Assembly: GCA_035570595.1 (NCBI GenBank)
Contig: DATMLF010000138.1
Span: 1 to 13,184, forward strand
Direction: 5' to 3'
DNA from: AP-15 sp035570595
GTDB lineage: Bacteria; Pseudomonadota; Alphaproteobacteria; ATCC43930; CGMCC-115725
DNA length: 13,184 bases
A program made the position numbers and the translations under genes. The notes under the pieces are model-generated. The model saw only the letters and a list, made by a program, of their open reading frames with translations, was not told the DNA's origin and did not search any database. This document shows positions 1 to 7,225 of this stretch, piece after piece (position 1 is the stretch's first letter; every line of letters starts with the position of its first letter).

Positions 1-454
1 CATCGACAGCCGCATCAACTGGCTCGGCGAACCCGGGCTGGCGATGATTTCGGTGATCATCGTCAACGTTTGGCGCGGCGTGCCGTTTTACGCGATCACC
101 CTCTTGGCCGGGCTGCAGACGATCAGCCCCGAGCTGCACGAAGCGGCGGCGATCGACGGCGCCCGGGCGTGGCAGCGCTTTCGCCATGTGACCTGGCCGC
201 TGCTGCTGCCGGTGACCCTGGTGGTCGTGCTGTTTTCGGTCATTCAGACCTTTGCCGATTTTCAGCTCGTCTATGTGCTGACCGGAGGCGGCCCGGCCAA
301 TGCGACACAGCTCTTCGCCACCTATGCCTATCAGATCGGCATCGGCACCGGATTGTTGAGCCAGGGTGCGACGATCTCGCTGGCGGTGTTTCCGGTCTTG
401 CTGCTCGTCGTCATCGTGCAGCTCCTCTACATCCGCAAGGTCGAGACCCATTGA
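1..454 (+). CDS. Sugar ABC transporter permease, MalF/UgpA-like (5' partial)
   Basis: This is the C-terminal part of an inner-membrane permease of a CUT1-type (carbohydrate) ABC importer. The reading frame is open from base 2, so the start lies before the window and about 150 residues are visible. The EAA loop that docks onto the ATPase is clear (HEAAAIDGARAWQRF, near bases 137-181), followed by a Pro-rich stretch and a hydrophobic helix (residues around LLLPVTLVVVLFSVIQ). Another membrane helix sits close to the end (LAVFPVLLLVVIVQLLY), and the protein closes with a short basic tail. It lies 26 bases before the second permease, as expected for a heterodimeric MalF/MalG-type pore. The substrate cannot be read from the permease; sugars, polyols and glycerol phosphate are usual for the family. 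Confidence 0.93.
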   Translation, partial: IDSRINWLGEPGLAMISVIIVNVWRGVPFYAITLLAGLQTISPELHEAAAIDGARAWQRFRHVTWPLLLPVTLVVVLFSVIQTFADFQLVYVLTGGGPANATQLFATYAYQIGIGTGLLSQGATISLAVFPVLLLVVIVQLLYIRKVETH

Positions 455-480
455 ACGCCTTTCCGGCCGGAATCTGAACC

Positions 481-1332
481 ATGATCGAGGGTGCGCTCTG
501 GCGGCGCTGGGTGTTTTTTTACATTCCGCTGAGCGCGTTTATCATCGCGCTGCTGTTTCCGTTCTACTGGATGGTAATAACCTCCATCCGGCCCGACCGG
601 GAATTGTACCGGCCGTGGAATGCCGCCAACTACAACCCGTTTTGGACCTGGTACCCGACTTTAAGCCACGTCAGGGACCTGCTGACCCAGACCCTGTTTA
701 CCACGTGGCTGATGAACACGATGATCATCGCCTTGTCGGCGACGGCGATCTCGCTGTTCTGCGGGCTGCTCGCCGGCTACGCGTTGTCGCGCTTGAAGTT
801 TCCGTTCGCCGGGTCGCTCGGCACGATCATTTTCATCACCTATCTGGTGCCGCAGACCCTGCTGTTTATTCCGCTCGCCGACATCATTCGCAACTTTCAC
901 CTGGGCGACACGCGCTGGTCCCTGATCCTGACCTATCCGACCTTTCTGATCCCGTTCTGCACTTGGCTGATGATGGGGTATTTCAAGTCCATCCCCAAGG
1001 AGCTCGAGGAATGCGCCCGCATCGACGGTGCGACGCGCTGGAAGGCGATGGTCTACATCATCTTCCCGATCGCGGTGCCGGGCATTCTGTCAGCCGGGAT
1101 CTTTGCCTTCACCCTGTCGTGGAATGAGTTCATTTACGCGCTGGTGTTTCTGTCTTCGCCCGGTGAAAAGACGGTGCCGGTCGGCGTCACTTCCGAGTTG
1201 ATCCGCGGCGACGTGTTTTATTGGGGCGAGCTGATGGCCGGGGCATTGTTGGGCTCGATCCCGGTGGCGTTTGTGTATTCGTTCTTTGTCGAGCATTACG
1301 TCGCCAGCGTGACCGGCTCGGTCAAAGGTTAG
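481..1332 (+). CDS. Sugar ABC transporter permease, MalG/UgpE-like
   Basis: This is the second permease of the CUT1 importer, 283 residues, the usual length for MalG/UgpE/LacG proteins. An N-terminal membrane helix (about 11-31, ending in FPFYWMV) is followed by a periplasmic stretch carrying the family's typical aromatic/NPxxTW-like region (YNPFWTWYPT, 51-60). Four to five further hydrophobic helices follow. The EAA loop is at about 174-196 (ELEECARIDGATRWKA), with the invariant G of IDGA present, and it contacts the ATP-binding subunit. The protein ends shortly after the last helix (SVTGSVKG). The ATG at 481 is the first in frame, and no strong Shine-Dalgarno sequence precedes it, so translation may depend on coupling to the upstream permease. 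The ATPase follows after 187 bases that contain a dispersed repeat. Confidence 0.95.
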   Translation: MIEGALWRRWVFFYIPLSAFIIALLFPFYWMVITSIRPDRELYRPWNAANYNPFWTWYPTLSHVRDLLTQTLFTTWLMNTMIIALSATAISLFCGLLAGYALSRLKFPFAGSLGTIIFITYLVPQTLLFIPLADIIRNFHLGDTRWSLILTYPTFLIPFCTWLMMGYFKSIPKELEECARIDGATRWKAMVYIIFPIAVPGILSAGIFAFTLSWNEFIYALVFLSSPGEKTVPVGVTSELIRGDVFYWGELMAGALLGSIPVAFVYSFFVEHYVASVTGSVKG

Positions 1333-1519
1333 TCTTTATAATCCACGGTCCGACCAATGAGCTAAGGATATCGCAATCGGCTTTTCGTCATGCCCGCGAA
1401 AGCGGGAATCCAGGGAATTCGGGGGCTGCGGTGACCTCCCTGGACCCGCGCTTTTGCGGGGGCAACGATCCCGGTTGATGGTTCCTGCTTCATTGCGGGC
1501 CGGCTGCTGAGAGAGATAC
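1333..1519. other. Intergenic spacer between permease and ATPase genes
   Basis: The 187-base gap interrupts an otherwise tight transporter operon. Its centre (1386-1469) is a dispersed inverted repeat listed separately. The first 50 bases contain a stretch that, read on the minus strand, resembles the D-arm of a tRNA but does not fold as one. The last 20 bases supply the purine-rich ribosome binding site (GAGAGA, 1511-1516) of the ATPase gene. No promoter of good quality is visible. Confidence 0.6.
1386..1469. repeat. Dispersed inverted repeat, MITE/REP-like hairpin
   Basis: The two arms face each other. The left arm (1386-1415) begins CGTCATGCCCGCGAAAGCGG and ends in AATCCAGGG. The right arm (1438-1469) begins CCCTGGACCCGCGCTTTTGC and ends in GGGGCAACGAT. 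The right arm is an imperfect reverse complement of the left, and each arm also holds a small internal hairpin (CCCGC-GAAA-GCGGG on the left). About 22 bases separate the arms. This is a class of intergenic repeat seen many times per genome in proteobacteria; its chance translation gives peptides like 'HARESGNPG...LDPRFCGGND'. Recognition of the class is from memory; the inverted structure is seen directly. In RNA it could form a long stem-loop that affects expression of the ATPase gene relative to the permeases. Confidence 0.8.
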
Positions 1520-2611
<1,092 letters not shown>

Positions 2612-2689
2612 AGCGAGTAGGCAAGCGCGTGGGTAGTGCGACGCCGCTCGCCTCGCGGTCTAACTTCCCGTAAATTGGCTGCTTGAGAA

Positions 2690-2706
2690 AGCGGGGTAAA
2701 CCCGCT
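2690..2706. other. Short hairpin upstream of the secreted-protein gene
   Basis: AGCGGG-GTAAA-CCCGCT forms a perfect 6-bp stem with a 5-base loop. It is not followed by a T run, so it does not look like a factor-independent terminator for the ATPase gene. It lies about 45 bases before the start codon at 2752 and could be in the leader of that gene, or be part of a small dispersed repeat. Confidence 0.4.
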
Positions 2707-2751
2707 CCCACTCATCAGTGCGAAAAATCTGGCAAATGGGAGGGTTGGCGC

Positions 2752-3180
2752 ATGCAAAAAAACATCGAATGGGTGTTGATCGTCGGTTGGCTCAGTTTGT
2801 TCGCTGCTGCCGCGAATGCGCAGACGTCACCAGCGTTTGACGGGACCTACCGAGTGGTTTCCTCCACCAGTGTCAATTCAACCTACACGGATCGGAACGG
2901 CCGAATGGGTCCATGCCCGAACCGCAGACCGGGGCCGCTCCATATTGCAAACGGGCAGGCGCGTTATACCAACGCGACGGGCTACAAGCTTAGAGGCACG
3001 GTCGGGCCGCAAGGCGCGCTCACAATGGGCCTGGTTGCACCGTCAAATAGCAACAACGCCGGCTCCCAGCCGCTCAATCTAAGCGTCAGCGGCCAGGTCG
3101 ACAGCACCGGCACGGCACGCGTGCGCCAGGCCAGTAATTCCTGCAGCTATGATTTCACCTGGCAAAAGGTTTCGAGGTAA
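2752..3180 (+). CDS. Small secreted protein of unknown function
   Basis: This encodes a 142-residue protein that I do not recognise by family. The start chosen is ATG 2752 because a strong ribosome binding site (GGGAGGG, 2738-2744) lies 7 bases upstream and the product then begins with a clean signal peptide: a short charged start (MQKNIEW), a hydrophobic core (VLIVGWLSLFAAA) and a likely cleavage site after ANA, before QTS. An in-frame ATG at 2683 would bury that signal. The mature part starts FDGTYRV and is rich in Ser, Thr, Asn and Gly with alternating hydrophobics, suggesting a small beta-sandwich or barrel. It has just two cysteines (MGPCPN and SNSCSYDF), which could form a disulfide in the periplasm. 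Its DNA is visibly less GC-rich than the flanking genes, so it may have been acquired separately. Confidence 0.8.
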   Translation: MQKNIEWVLIVGWLSLFAAAANAQTSPAFDGTYRVVSSTSVNSTYTDRNGRMGPCPNRRPGPLHIANGQARYTNATGYKLRGTVGPQGALTMGLVAPSNSNNAGSQPLNLSVSGQVDSTGTARVRQASNSCSYDFTWQKVSR

Positions 3181-3237
3181 CCTCGCGCGAGCCCGCCGCC
3201 CCCGCTTCCAACCGGGGCCGCCCTCGGAGGAGGACGC

Positions 3238-4266
3238 GTGAAGATCGGGATTTTTCTGACCGGGCAGCACCCGCCGGGGAGCGACGTCGTCGCCGAGCTC
3301 GAAGGGCAGTATGCGATGACGCGGCTGGCGCGCGACCGCGGCTGGGACGCCGTCGCCACCGGCCAGCATTATTTGAGCGACGGCGTGCGACAGCTGCAGC
3401 TGGTCCCGTTTCTGGCGCGGCTCGCGGCTGAGGCCGGTGAGATGACCGGCATCGCCGGGGTGCTGCTGGCGACCCTGCACAACCCGGTCGAGGTCGCCGA
3501 GTGCATCGCCTCGCTCGACGCGATCTGGCGCGGGAATTTTGTCTTTGGCGTCGGCCTTGGCTACCGCGAGGTCGAGTTCGACGCGTTCGGCGTGCCGCGC
3601 GGCGGGCGGGTGCGCCGCTTCGAGCAGTGCCTCGAGGTCGTGCGCCGGCTGTGGACCGAGGACGGCGTGACCTTTGAAAACGAGGTCTGCCGGCTTGCCG
3701 CAGTGACCGCGACCTGCCGCCCGGTGCAAAAGCCGCACCCGCCGATCTGGGTCGCCGCCAACAGCGACGCCGCGGTGCGGCGCGCCGCCCGACTCGGCGA
3801 CAGCCTGTTTGTCAATCCGCATGCGACGATGCCGGTCATCGCCGGCCAGATGGCGCTCTACCGCGCCGAGCTGGCGCGCCTCGGCAAGCCGTTCCCGAGG
3901 GTGCTGCCTTATCTGCGCGAGATCTATTGCGCCCGGGACCAGCGCACCGCCGTCGAGACGGCGGGCCCATACCTCGCCGAGAAATACCGCACCTACGCGC
4001 AATGGGGCCAGGACCAGGTCCTGCCTGGGCGAGAGTCGTTTCGCCGCTCGCTCGACGCGCTGCTGCAGGACCGGTTTGTGCTCGGCAGCCCCGAGGAATG
4101 CTATCAGCAGCTGCGCCCGTGCTGGGAAGAGGCGGGCGCCAACTTCCTGATTTTCCGCACCCATTGGAGCGGCATGCCGGTCGCGGACGCGCTCGCCAGC
4201 ATGCGGCTGATCAGCGACGAGCTGCTACCGGCGCTGCGCCGCGTCCCGCCCGCCGCCCCTGTCTAG
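3238..4266 (+). CDS. LLM-class flavin-dependent oxidoreductase (luciferase-like)
   Basis: This is a 342-residue member of the bacterial luciferase-like monooxygenase superfamily, TIM-barrel enzymes that use reduced FMN or F420, usually cytoplasmic. The N-terminus has the family pattern: strand MKIGIFLTGQ, then a helix with LARDRGWDAVATGQHY. The central section carries TGIAGVLLATLHNPVEVAECIASLDAIWRG in the family's order, then FVFGVGLGYREVEFDAFGV and RFEQCLEVVRRLW, the usual signature region. PPIWVAANSDAAVRRAARLGD follows at about 170-190. The start is GTG 3238, with an excellent ribosome binding site (GGAGGAGG) just before it; no other in-frame start fits so well. It is 57 bases after the secreted-protein gene and may be co-transcribed with it. 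The substrate is unknown: the family includes alkanesulfonate, nitrilotriacetate and many other oxygenases. Confidence 0.95.
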   Translation: MKIGIFLTGQHPPGSDVVAELEGQYAMTRLARDRGWDAVATGQHYLSDGVRQLQLVPFLARLAAEAGEMTGIAGVLLATLHNPVEVAECIASLDAIWRGNFVFGVGLGYREVEFDAFGVPRGGRVRRFEQCLEVVRRLWTEDGVTFENEVCRLAAVTATCRPVQKPHPPIWVAANSDAAVRRAARLGDSLFVNPHATMPVIAGQMALYRAELARLGKPFPRVLPYLREIYCARDQRTAVETAGPYLAEKYRTYAQWGQDQVLPGRESFRRSLDALLQDRFVLGSPEECYQQLRPCWEEAGANFLIFRTHWSGMPVADALASMRLISDELLPALRRVPPAAPV

Positions 4267-4339
4267 CGAGCTGGCGCTAAGGCCGCGGGGGGCTTTGGTT
4301 CGTTCCGATGCACGCACCAGCTCGACTCGACCGGCCGGC

Positions 4340-4600
4340 TTATCGCTCCCATGGTGGAAACAGCTCGTCGGGGTCGTTGACCCAGACGAACGGGATGCCA
4401 TGCTGGTCGGCGCAGTCGACCGCAAAGCGAAACTCCATCCGAATGGGCACGCCGGGCCTGCTCTCTTCGATGATCTTGCCGTTGTGGGCGAGACGCCAGC
4501 TTCCGACGAGGAGATCGGGATCGTCGGGGTGTCGCTCGACCCTGAACTCGATCGACTGGGCAGCGCCGGCTTCTTGCTTGGTTTCGACGACGGCAACCAC
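4340..4600 (-). CDS. Conserved-looking small protein of unknown function (86 aa)
   Basis: This is a short gene downstream of, and on the same strand as, the N-formylglutamate amidohydrolase-like gene, with a 44-base gap. The start chosen is GTG 4600: a purine-rich GAGAGGAAAA precedes it at good spacing, whereas the longer open frame back to 4723 lies antisense-like inside the neighbour's 3' end. The product begins VVAVVETKQEAG and then has alternating charged and hydrophobic stretches (IEFRVERHPDDPDLLVG, SWRLAHNGKIIEE). It ends with an aromatic, proline-rich tail (HGIPFVWVNDPDELFPPWER). It has no signal peptide or membrane helix and one cysteine. Codon use looks like a real gene of this genome. 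I do not recognise the family; its position suggests a partner or accessory of the amidohydrolase. It converges with the flavin oxidoreductase gene, 73 bases away. Confidence 0.7.
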   Translation of the reverse strand: MVAVVETKQEAGAAQSIEFRVERHPDDPDLLVGSWRLAHNGKIIEESRPGVPIRMEFRFAVDCADQHGIPFVWVNDPDELFPPWER

Positions 4601-4644
4601 GGCAGTTTTCCTCTCGGCTCGGCTCGCGCGCTGGAATCGGCGAT

Positions 4645-5436
4645 TTAGCGATTGACGTCCAGCGCTTGGCGCTGAAACGCGGCGTAGGCGGCCGGTAGCA
4701 GGCGCGCGAGACGTTCGGCCCAAACAGCCTGGCCCGCCGGGTCGGCGATCAGATCCTGGCGGATCTCGATCTCGACATGCGGCAGGCCGCGGCGCTCGCC
4801 GTGCACCGGGACGGTGTAGTCGGTGAGGTCGGTGACCCGGTAGGGCTCGTTCTCGCCGACGGCGAGGCCGTCCTCGGCGCGCAGCAATTCGAGGAGCGGG
4901 CGGGCGAGCCGCGCGTCGCGGTTAAACAGGATGCCCGCATGCCACGGCCGCGACACCCCCTTGAAGATCGGCGTGAAGCTGTGCAGGGCGACCAGCGCCG
5001 AGGCCCGGCCCTGATCCGCGCGGCGGTCGAGCAGCGCGGCGATCCGGTCCTGATAGGGGCGAAAGATCGCGTCGCGGCGCGCCAGGCGGTCGGCTTCGCC
5101 CAGGCCGCGGTTGCCCGGGATTTCGGTGTCCTCGCTGATTTCCACGATCGAGCTCGGCACCGACGGATCGCGGTTGCAGTCGATGACCAGCCGCGAATAG
5201 GTCTGCACGACGAGCGCCGCGTCGAGTTGCGCACAGAGCCGCTTGCCGACCGCGGCAGCGCCAATGTCCCACGCGATGTGGCGAAAGGTGTCGGGCTCGG
5301 CCAGCCCAAGCCGGTCGAGCCGCCGCGGGATCGCTCGCCCGCCATGGTCGCACGCGATCAAAAAAACCGAGCCCCCGGCCTCGTTCGTCAGGTCGACCGG
5401 GCGGGGCTCGTCCGGGTCAAGCAGCGGACCGGTCAT
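4645..5436 (-). CDS. N-formylglutamate amidohydrolase-like protein (COG3931 type)
   Basis: This is a 263-residue protein of the FGase family (PF05013), whose described member HutG splits N-formyl-L-glutamate into formate and glutamate. Family landmarks in order are CDHGGRAIP (29-37, metal-site region of the usual S/C-x-H-x-G), HIAWDIGA (53-60), YSRLVIDCNRD (80-90), GNRGL (108-112), HSFTPIFKG (from about 152) and a C-terminal HVEIEIRQD. These match the alphaproteobacterial 'predicted N-formylglutamate amidohydrolase' branch better than true HutG. No histidine-utilisation gene is nearby, so a different N-acyl substrate is likely. ATG 5436 is forced, since an in-frame TGA lies 6 bases upstream of it; its ribosome binding site is poor. 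It follows the AcnX small-subunit gene by 118 bases and precedes the 86-residue unknown by 44. Confidence 0.9.
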   Translation of the reverse strand: MTGPLLDPDEPRPVDLTNEAGGSVFLIACDHGGRAIPRRLDRLGLAEPDTFRHIAWDIGAAAVGKRLCAQLDAALVVQTYSRLVIDCNRDPSVPSSIVEISEDTEIPGNRGLGEADRLARRDAIFRPYQDRIAALLDRRADQGRASALVALHSFTPIFKGVSRPWHAGILFNRDARLARPLLELLRAEDGLAVGENEPYRVTDLTDYTVPVHGERRGLPHVEIEIRQDLIADPAGQAVWAERLARLLPAAYAAFQRQALDVNR

Positions 5437-5554
5437 CGGTGCTCATGAGCGTGCTCATTCCGGAACGCACGGTAGGGTCAGACCCGGAAGCTGTAAACCA
5501 CCGCTTTTCCTCTCCGTCGCGCATTGCGTCAGCACGTCCGCGATTGGCGACCAT
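5437..5554 (-). other. Spacer between AcnX small subunit and amidohydrolase genes
   Basis: This 118-base gap is the longest in the five-gene minus-strand operon. It holds two small palindromes: GCTCATGAGC (5441-5450), just before the amidohydrolase start, and GGGTC-A-GACCC (5475-5485). On the minus strand an open frame of 45 codons begins with ATG directly after the AcnX stop (TGA-ATG, 5554) and runs to a TGA at 5417-5419, inside the amidohydrolase gene. It could carry ribosomes across the gap to the weak start of the next gene, but its composition (MVANRGRADAMRDGEEKRWF...) is not persuasive as a protein. Confidence 0.45.
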
Positions 5555-5974
5555 TCACCGGTCGCGGCTGAGGATTTCAACGAGGCCGGCAGCGGGGTCG
5601 ACGCGCAATTCGTCGCCGGTGCGGATCAGCCGGGTCACGTCGCCGTCGGCGAAGCGTTCGACCAGCGCGACATCGCCAAAGGCCGCACCCTGGGCCAGGA
5701 TCGGGTTGACCCGGTTGAAGACCAGGGCCCGCGGCACGATCGTGCGCGCCCTCATCTCGTGGAGCATCCAGGCGGTGGCCACACCGCCTTTGGCGTTGTC
5801 GAGCACCAGGATGCGGTCGACATAGCTCTCCCCGGCGAGCTTGTGGCCCGGGCGCGAGAACACCCCCTTGACCCGGTCGAGGTCGTAGCGCGCCGAGAAA
5901 TTGTCGTGGGCGACGAGCGCCGTGCCGACGACCGCCGGCCCGATCCCCTTATGGCAGCGCAGCACGACCGGCAT
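5555..5974 (-). CDS. AcnX (aconitase X) small subunit, swivelling domain (DUF126)
   Basis: This is a 139-residue protein corresponding to the swivel domain of the aconitase-X family (PF01989), which in many bacteria is a separate subunit. It shows the typical order: a beta-rich N-terminus with VVGTALVAHDNFSARYDLDR (14-33), GVFSRPGHKLAGESYVDRIL (37-56), the Gly-rich VLDNAKGGVATAW (57-69), then AFGDVALVERF and DGDVTRLIRTGDELRVDPAAG near the end. The start is ATG 5974, whose A is the last base of the large subunit's stop (TAATG overlap), the hallmark of coupled translation of a heterodimer. An open frame reaching 6010 is rejected because it would run into the large subunit. Characterised AcnX enzymes are cis-3-hydroxy-L-proline dehydratase (bacteria) and mevalonate 5-phosphate dehydratase (archaea); the substrate here is not determined. 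Confidence 0.93.
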   Translation of the reverse strand: MPVVLRCHKGIGPAVVGTALVAHDNFSARYDLDRVKGVFSRPGHKLAGESYVDRILVLDNAKGGVATAWMLHEMRARTIVPRALVFNRVNPILAQGAAFGDVALVERFADGDVTRLIRTGDELRVDPAAGLVEILSRDR

Positions 5975-7206
5975 TACAGCACGCGGCCGGCGACGGCGGA
6001 ATCGACGCAACGACCGAGGCTGGCGAGGGTCGGGCGATAGCCGTAGCCGCCGATGATGTTGACGAGCTTGGCCGAGTTGGTCATGAGGCGAGTCCAGCCG
6101 TTGGCCTCGGCCATCTCGCGCGCGTAGCTCTGATAGAAACAGATCCCCTGCGCGACGACGCCCCCCGCCGCCTCGACCCGCTGCGTCAATCCCATGCGGT
6201 CGGCGGCATGCTTGATCTCGGGCGAGGTCGTGACCAGCAAAGTCGTGTCGGCATGGATGCGGCGGCCATCGAGCGCCTGGGCCACTGCCTCGACCTCGAA
6301 CAACGACAATTGCGGCGCGCCGAACACAACCAAATCAAGCTTGTCGCCGGGCGCGGCGTAACGCGCCAAGAAGGCGTCGATCTCGGCGCGGCCGATCTGC
6401 ACGGCCTCTGCGGAGGGGCCGGCGACGACCGCGTCCTCGGCCGTGATCCGCGGCATGTGAAACAGTGCCACCGAACCAAAGCTCGCCGCCGCTGTGCCAA
6501 AATGCTTGAGCGCGTCCGAGCCGGGGATCGTCTCGACGCCCTCGACCAACGGAACCTCCCAGTACGACCCGCACGCTTCGCCGACGATGCCGCCGACCGC
6601 ACCCCATTCGGCGAGGTCGCGCGGCGGCCCGGAAAGCCGAAAGCGCCGGGTCGCGCGCCGGCGCTCGTCGAGGTGATAGCCGTAGCGCGGGGCGCGCGCG
6701 GTCAAACCCGCCGCCAATGCCGACGGGCCACCCTCGAAATTGCTGCGGGCGCCGAGAACGCTGTTCGAATAGATCACGACGCCGGTGTCGCCGTAGGCCA
6801 GGTGCTCGCCCCTGAGCGGCGCCATGATCGTCTGGTAATTGATGCAGGTGTCGGTCATCAGCGCGCCGAATGCACGCAGCGCATCGATCGCGCGCCGTTC
6901 GAGGGCCGCCATCCGCTCGCTCTGCCCGAGCCGGCGGTAGACCGCGAAGTCGATGCCGCGCGGGTCGGTGATCGTCGGCACGCGCACCCGCCGCTCGGCT
7001 TGCGGTGCGGCGGCCAGCTGCTCGAGAAACCTCACCCCGGCCTCGCCCAGGGATTCGGTGTCGGCCATGACGTGCGCCTGGCTCACCGGCACAAAATCGG
7101 CGGCGTCGAAGAACTCGCCGACGGCGACCTGATGCGCCAATGCCCAGCGCCGCACCTCGCCAAGCTCGCCCGCGAGCATCGCCCGCTCTTCATCGTTCAG
7201 TCGCAT
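5974..7206 (-). CDS. AcnX (aconitase X) large catalytic subunit (DUF521)
   Basis: This is a 410-residue catalytic subunit of the aconitase-X family (PF04412), which dehydrates hydroxy acids using an iron-sulfur cluster. It begins MRLNDEERAMLAGELGE, as these proteins usually do, followed by VPVSQAHVMADTESLGE (39-55). Cysteines that could bind the cluster are C121 (DTCINYQ), C212 (GEACGSYWEVP), C356 (GICFYQS) and C400 (GRCVDSA); the stretch YSNSVLGARSNFEGGPSA (146-163) is the most conserved block. The usual GCPHxS motif reads GAPQLS (296-301), so that Cys is absent. ATG 7206 is preceded by GAGG. The gene starts 19 bases after the CoA-transferase stop and overlaps the small subunit by one base. 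It is most likely a cis-3-hydroxyproline dehydratase-type enzyme or a relative with another substrate. Confidence 0.93.
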   Translation of the reverse strand: MRLNDEERAMLAGELGEVRRWALAHQVAVGEFFDAADFVPVSQAHVMADTESLGEAGVRFLEQLAAAPQAERRVRVPTITDPRGIDFAVYRRLGQSERMAALERRAIDALRAFGALMTDTCINYQTIMAPLRGEHLAYGDTGVVIYSNSVLGARSNFEGGPSALAAGLTARAPRYGYHLDERRRATRRFRLSGPPRDLAEWGAVGGIVGEACGSYWEVPLVEGVETIPGSDALKHFGTAAASFGSVALFHMPRITAEDAVVAGPSAEAVQIGRAEIDAFLARYAAPGDKLDLVVFGAPQLSLFEVEAVAQALDGRRIHADTTLLVTTSPEIKHAADRMGLTQRVEAAGGVVAQGICFYQSYAREMAEANGWTRLMTNSAKLVNIIGGYGYRPTLASLGRCVDSAVAGRVL

Positions 7207-7225
7207 CGTTCAGACCTCGGGCATC

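Noticed and set aside
366..1127. Open frame of 253 codons on the plus strand overlapping both permeases
   Set aside because: It runs in another frame through two clear permease genes and its translation has no hydrophobic helices or family motifs.
1333..1376. tRNA-like stretch on the minus strand (CCTTAGCTCATTGGTCGGAC)
   Set aside because: It resembles a D-arm and the start of an anticodon arm, but the D-stem and anticodon stem do not pair, and no T-arm or acceptor end follows. At most it is a decayed fragment.
2683..2751. Upstream start for the secreted protein at ATG 2683
   Set aside because: It adds 23 charged residues before the signal peptide, spans a hairpin, and lacks the strong ribosome binding site found before ATG 2752.
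4267..4339. Possible terminator between the flavin oxidoreductase and the 86-residue protein genes (AAGGCC...GGGCTT)
   Set aside because: The stem is short, has a mismatch and is followed by only three T bases, so it is not convincing.
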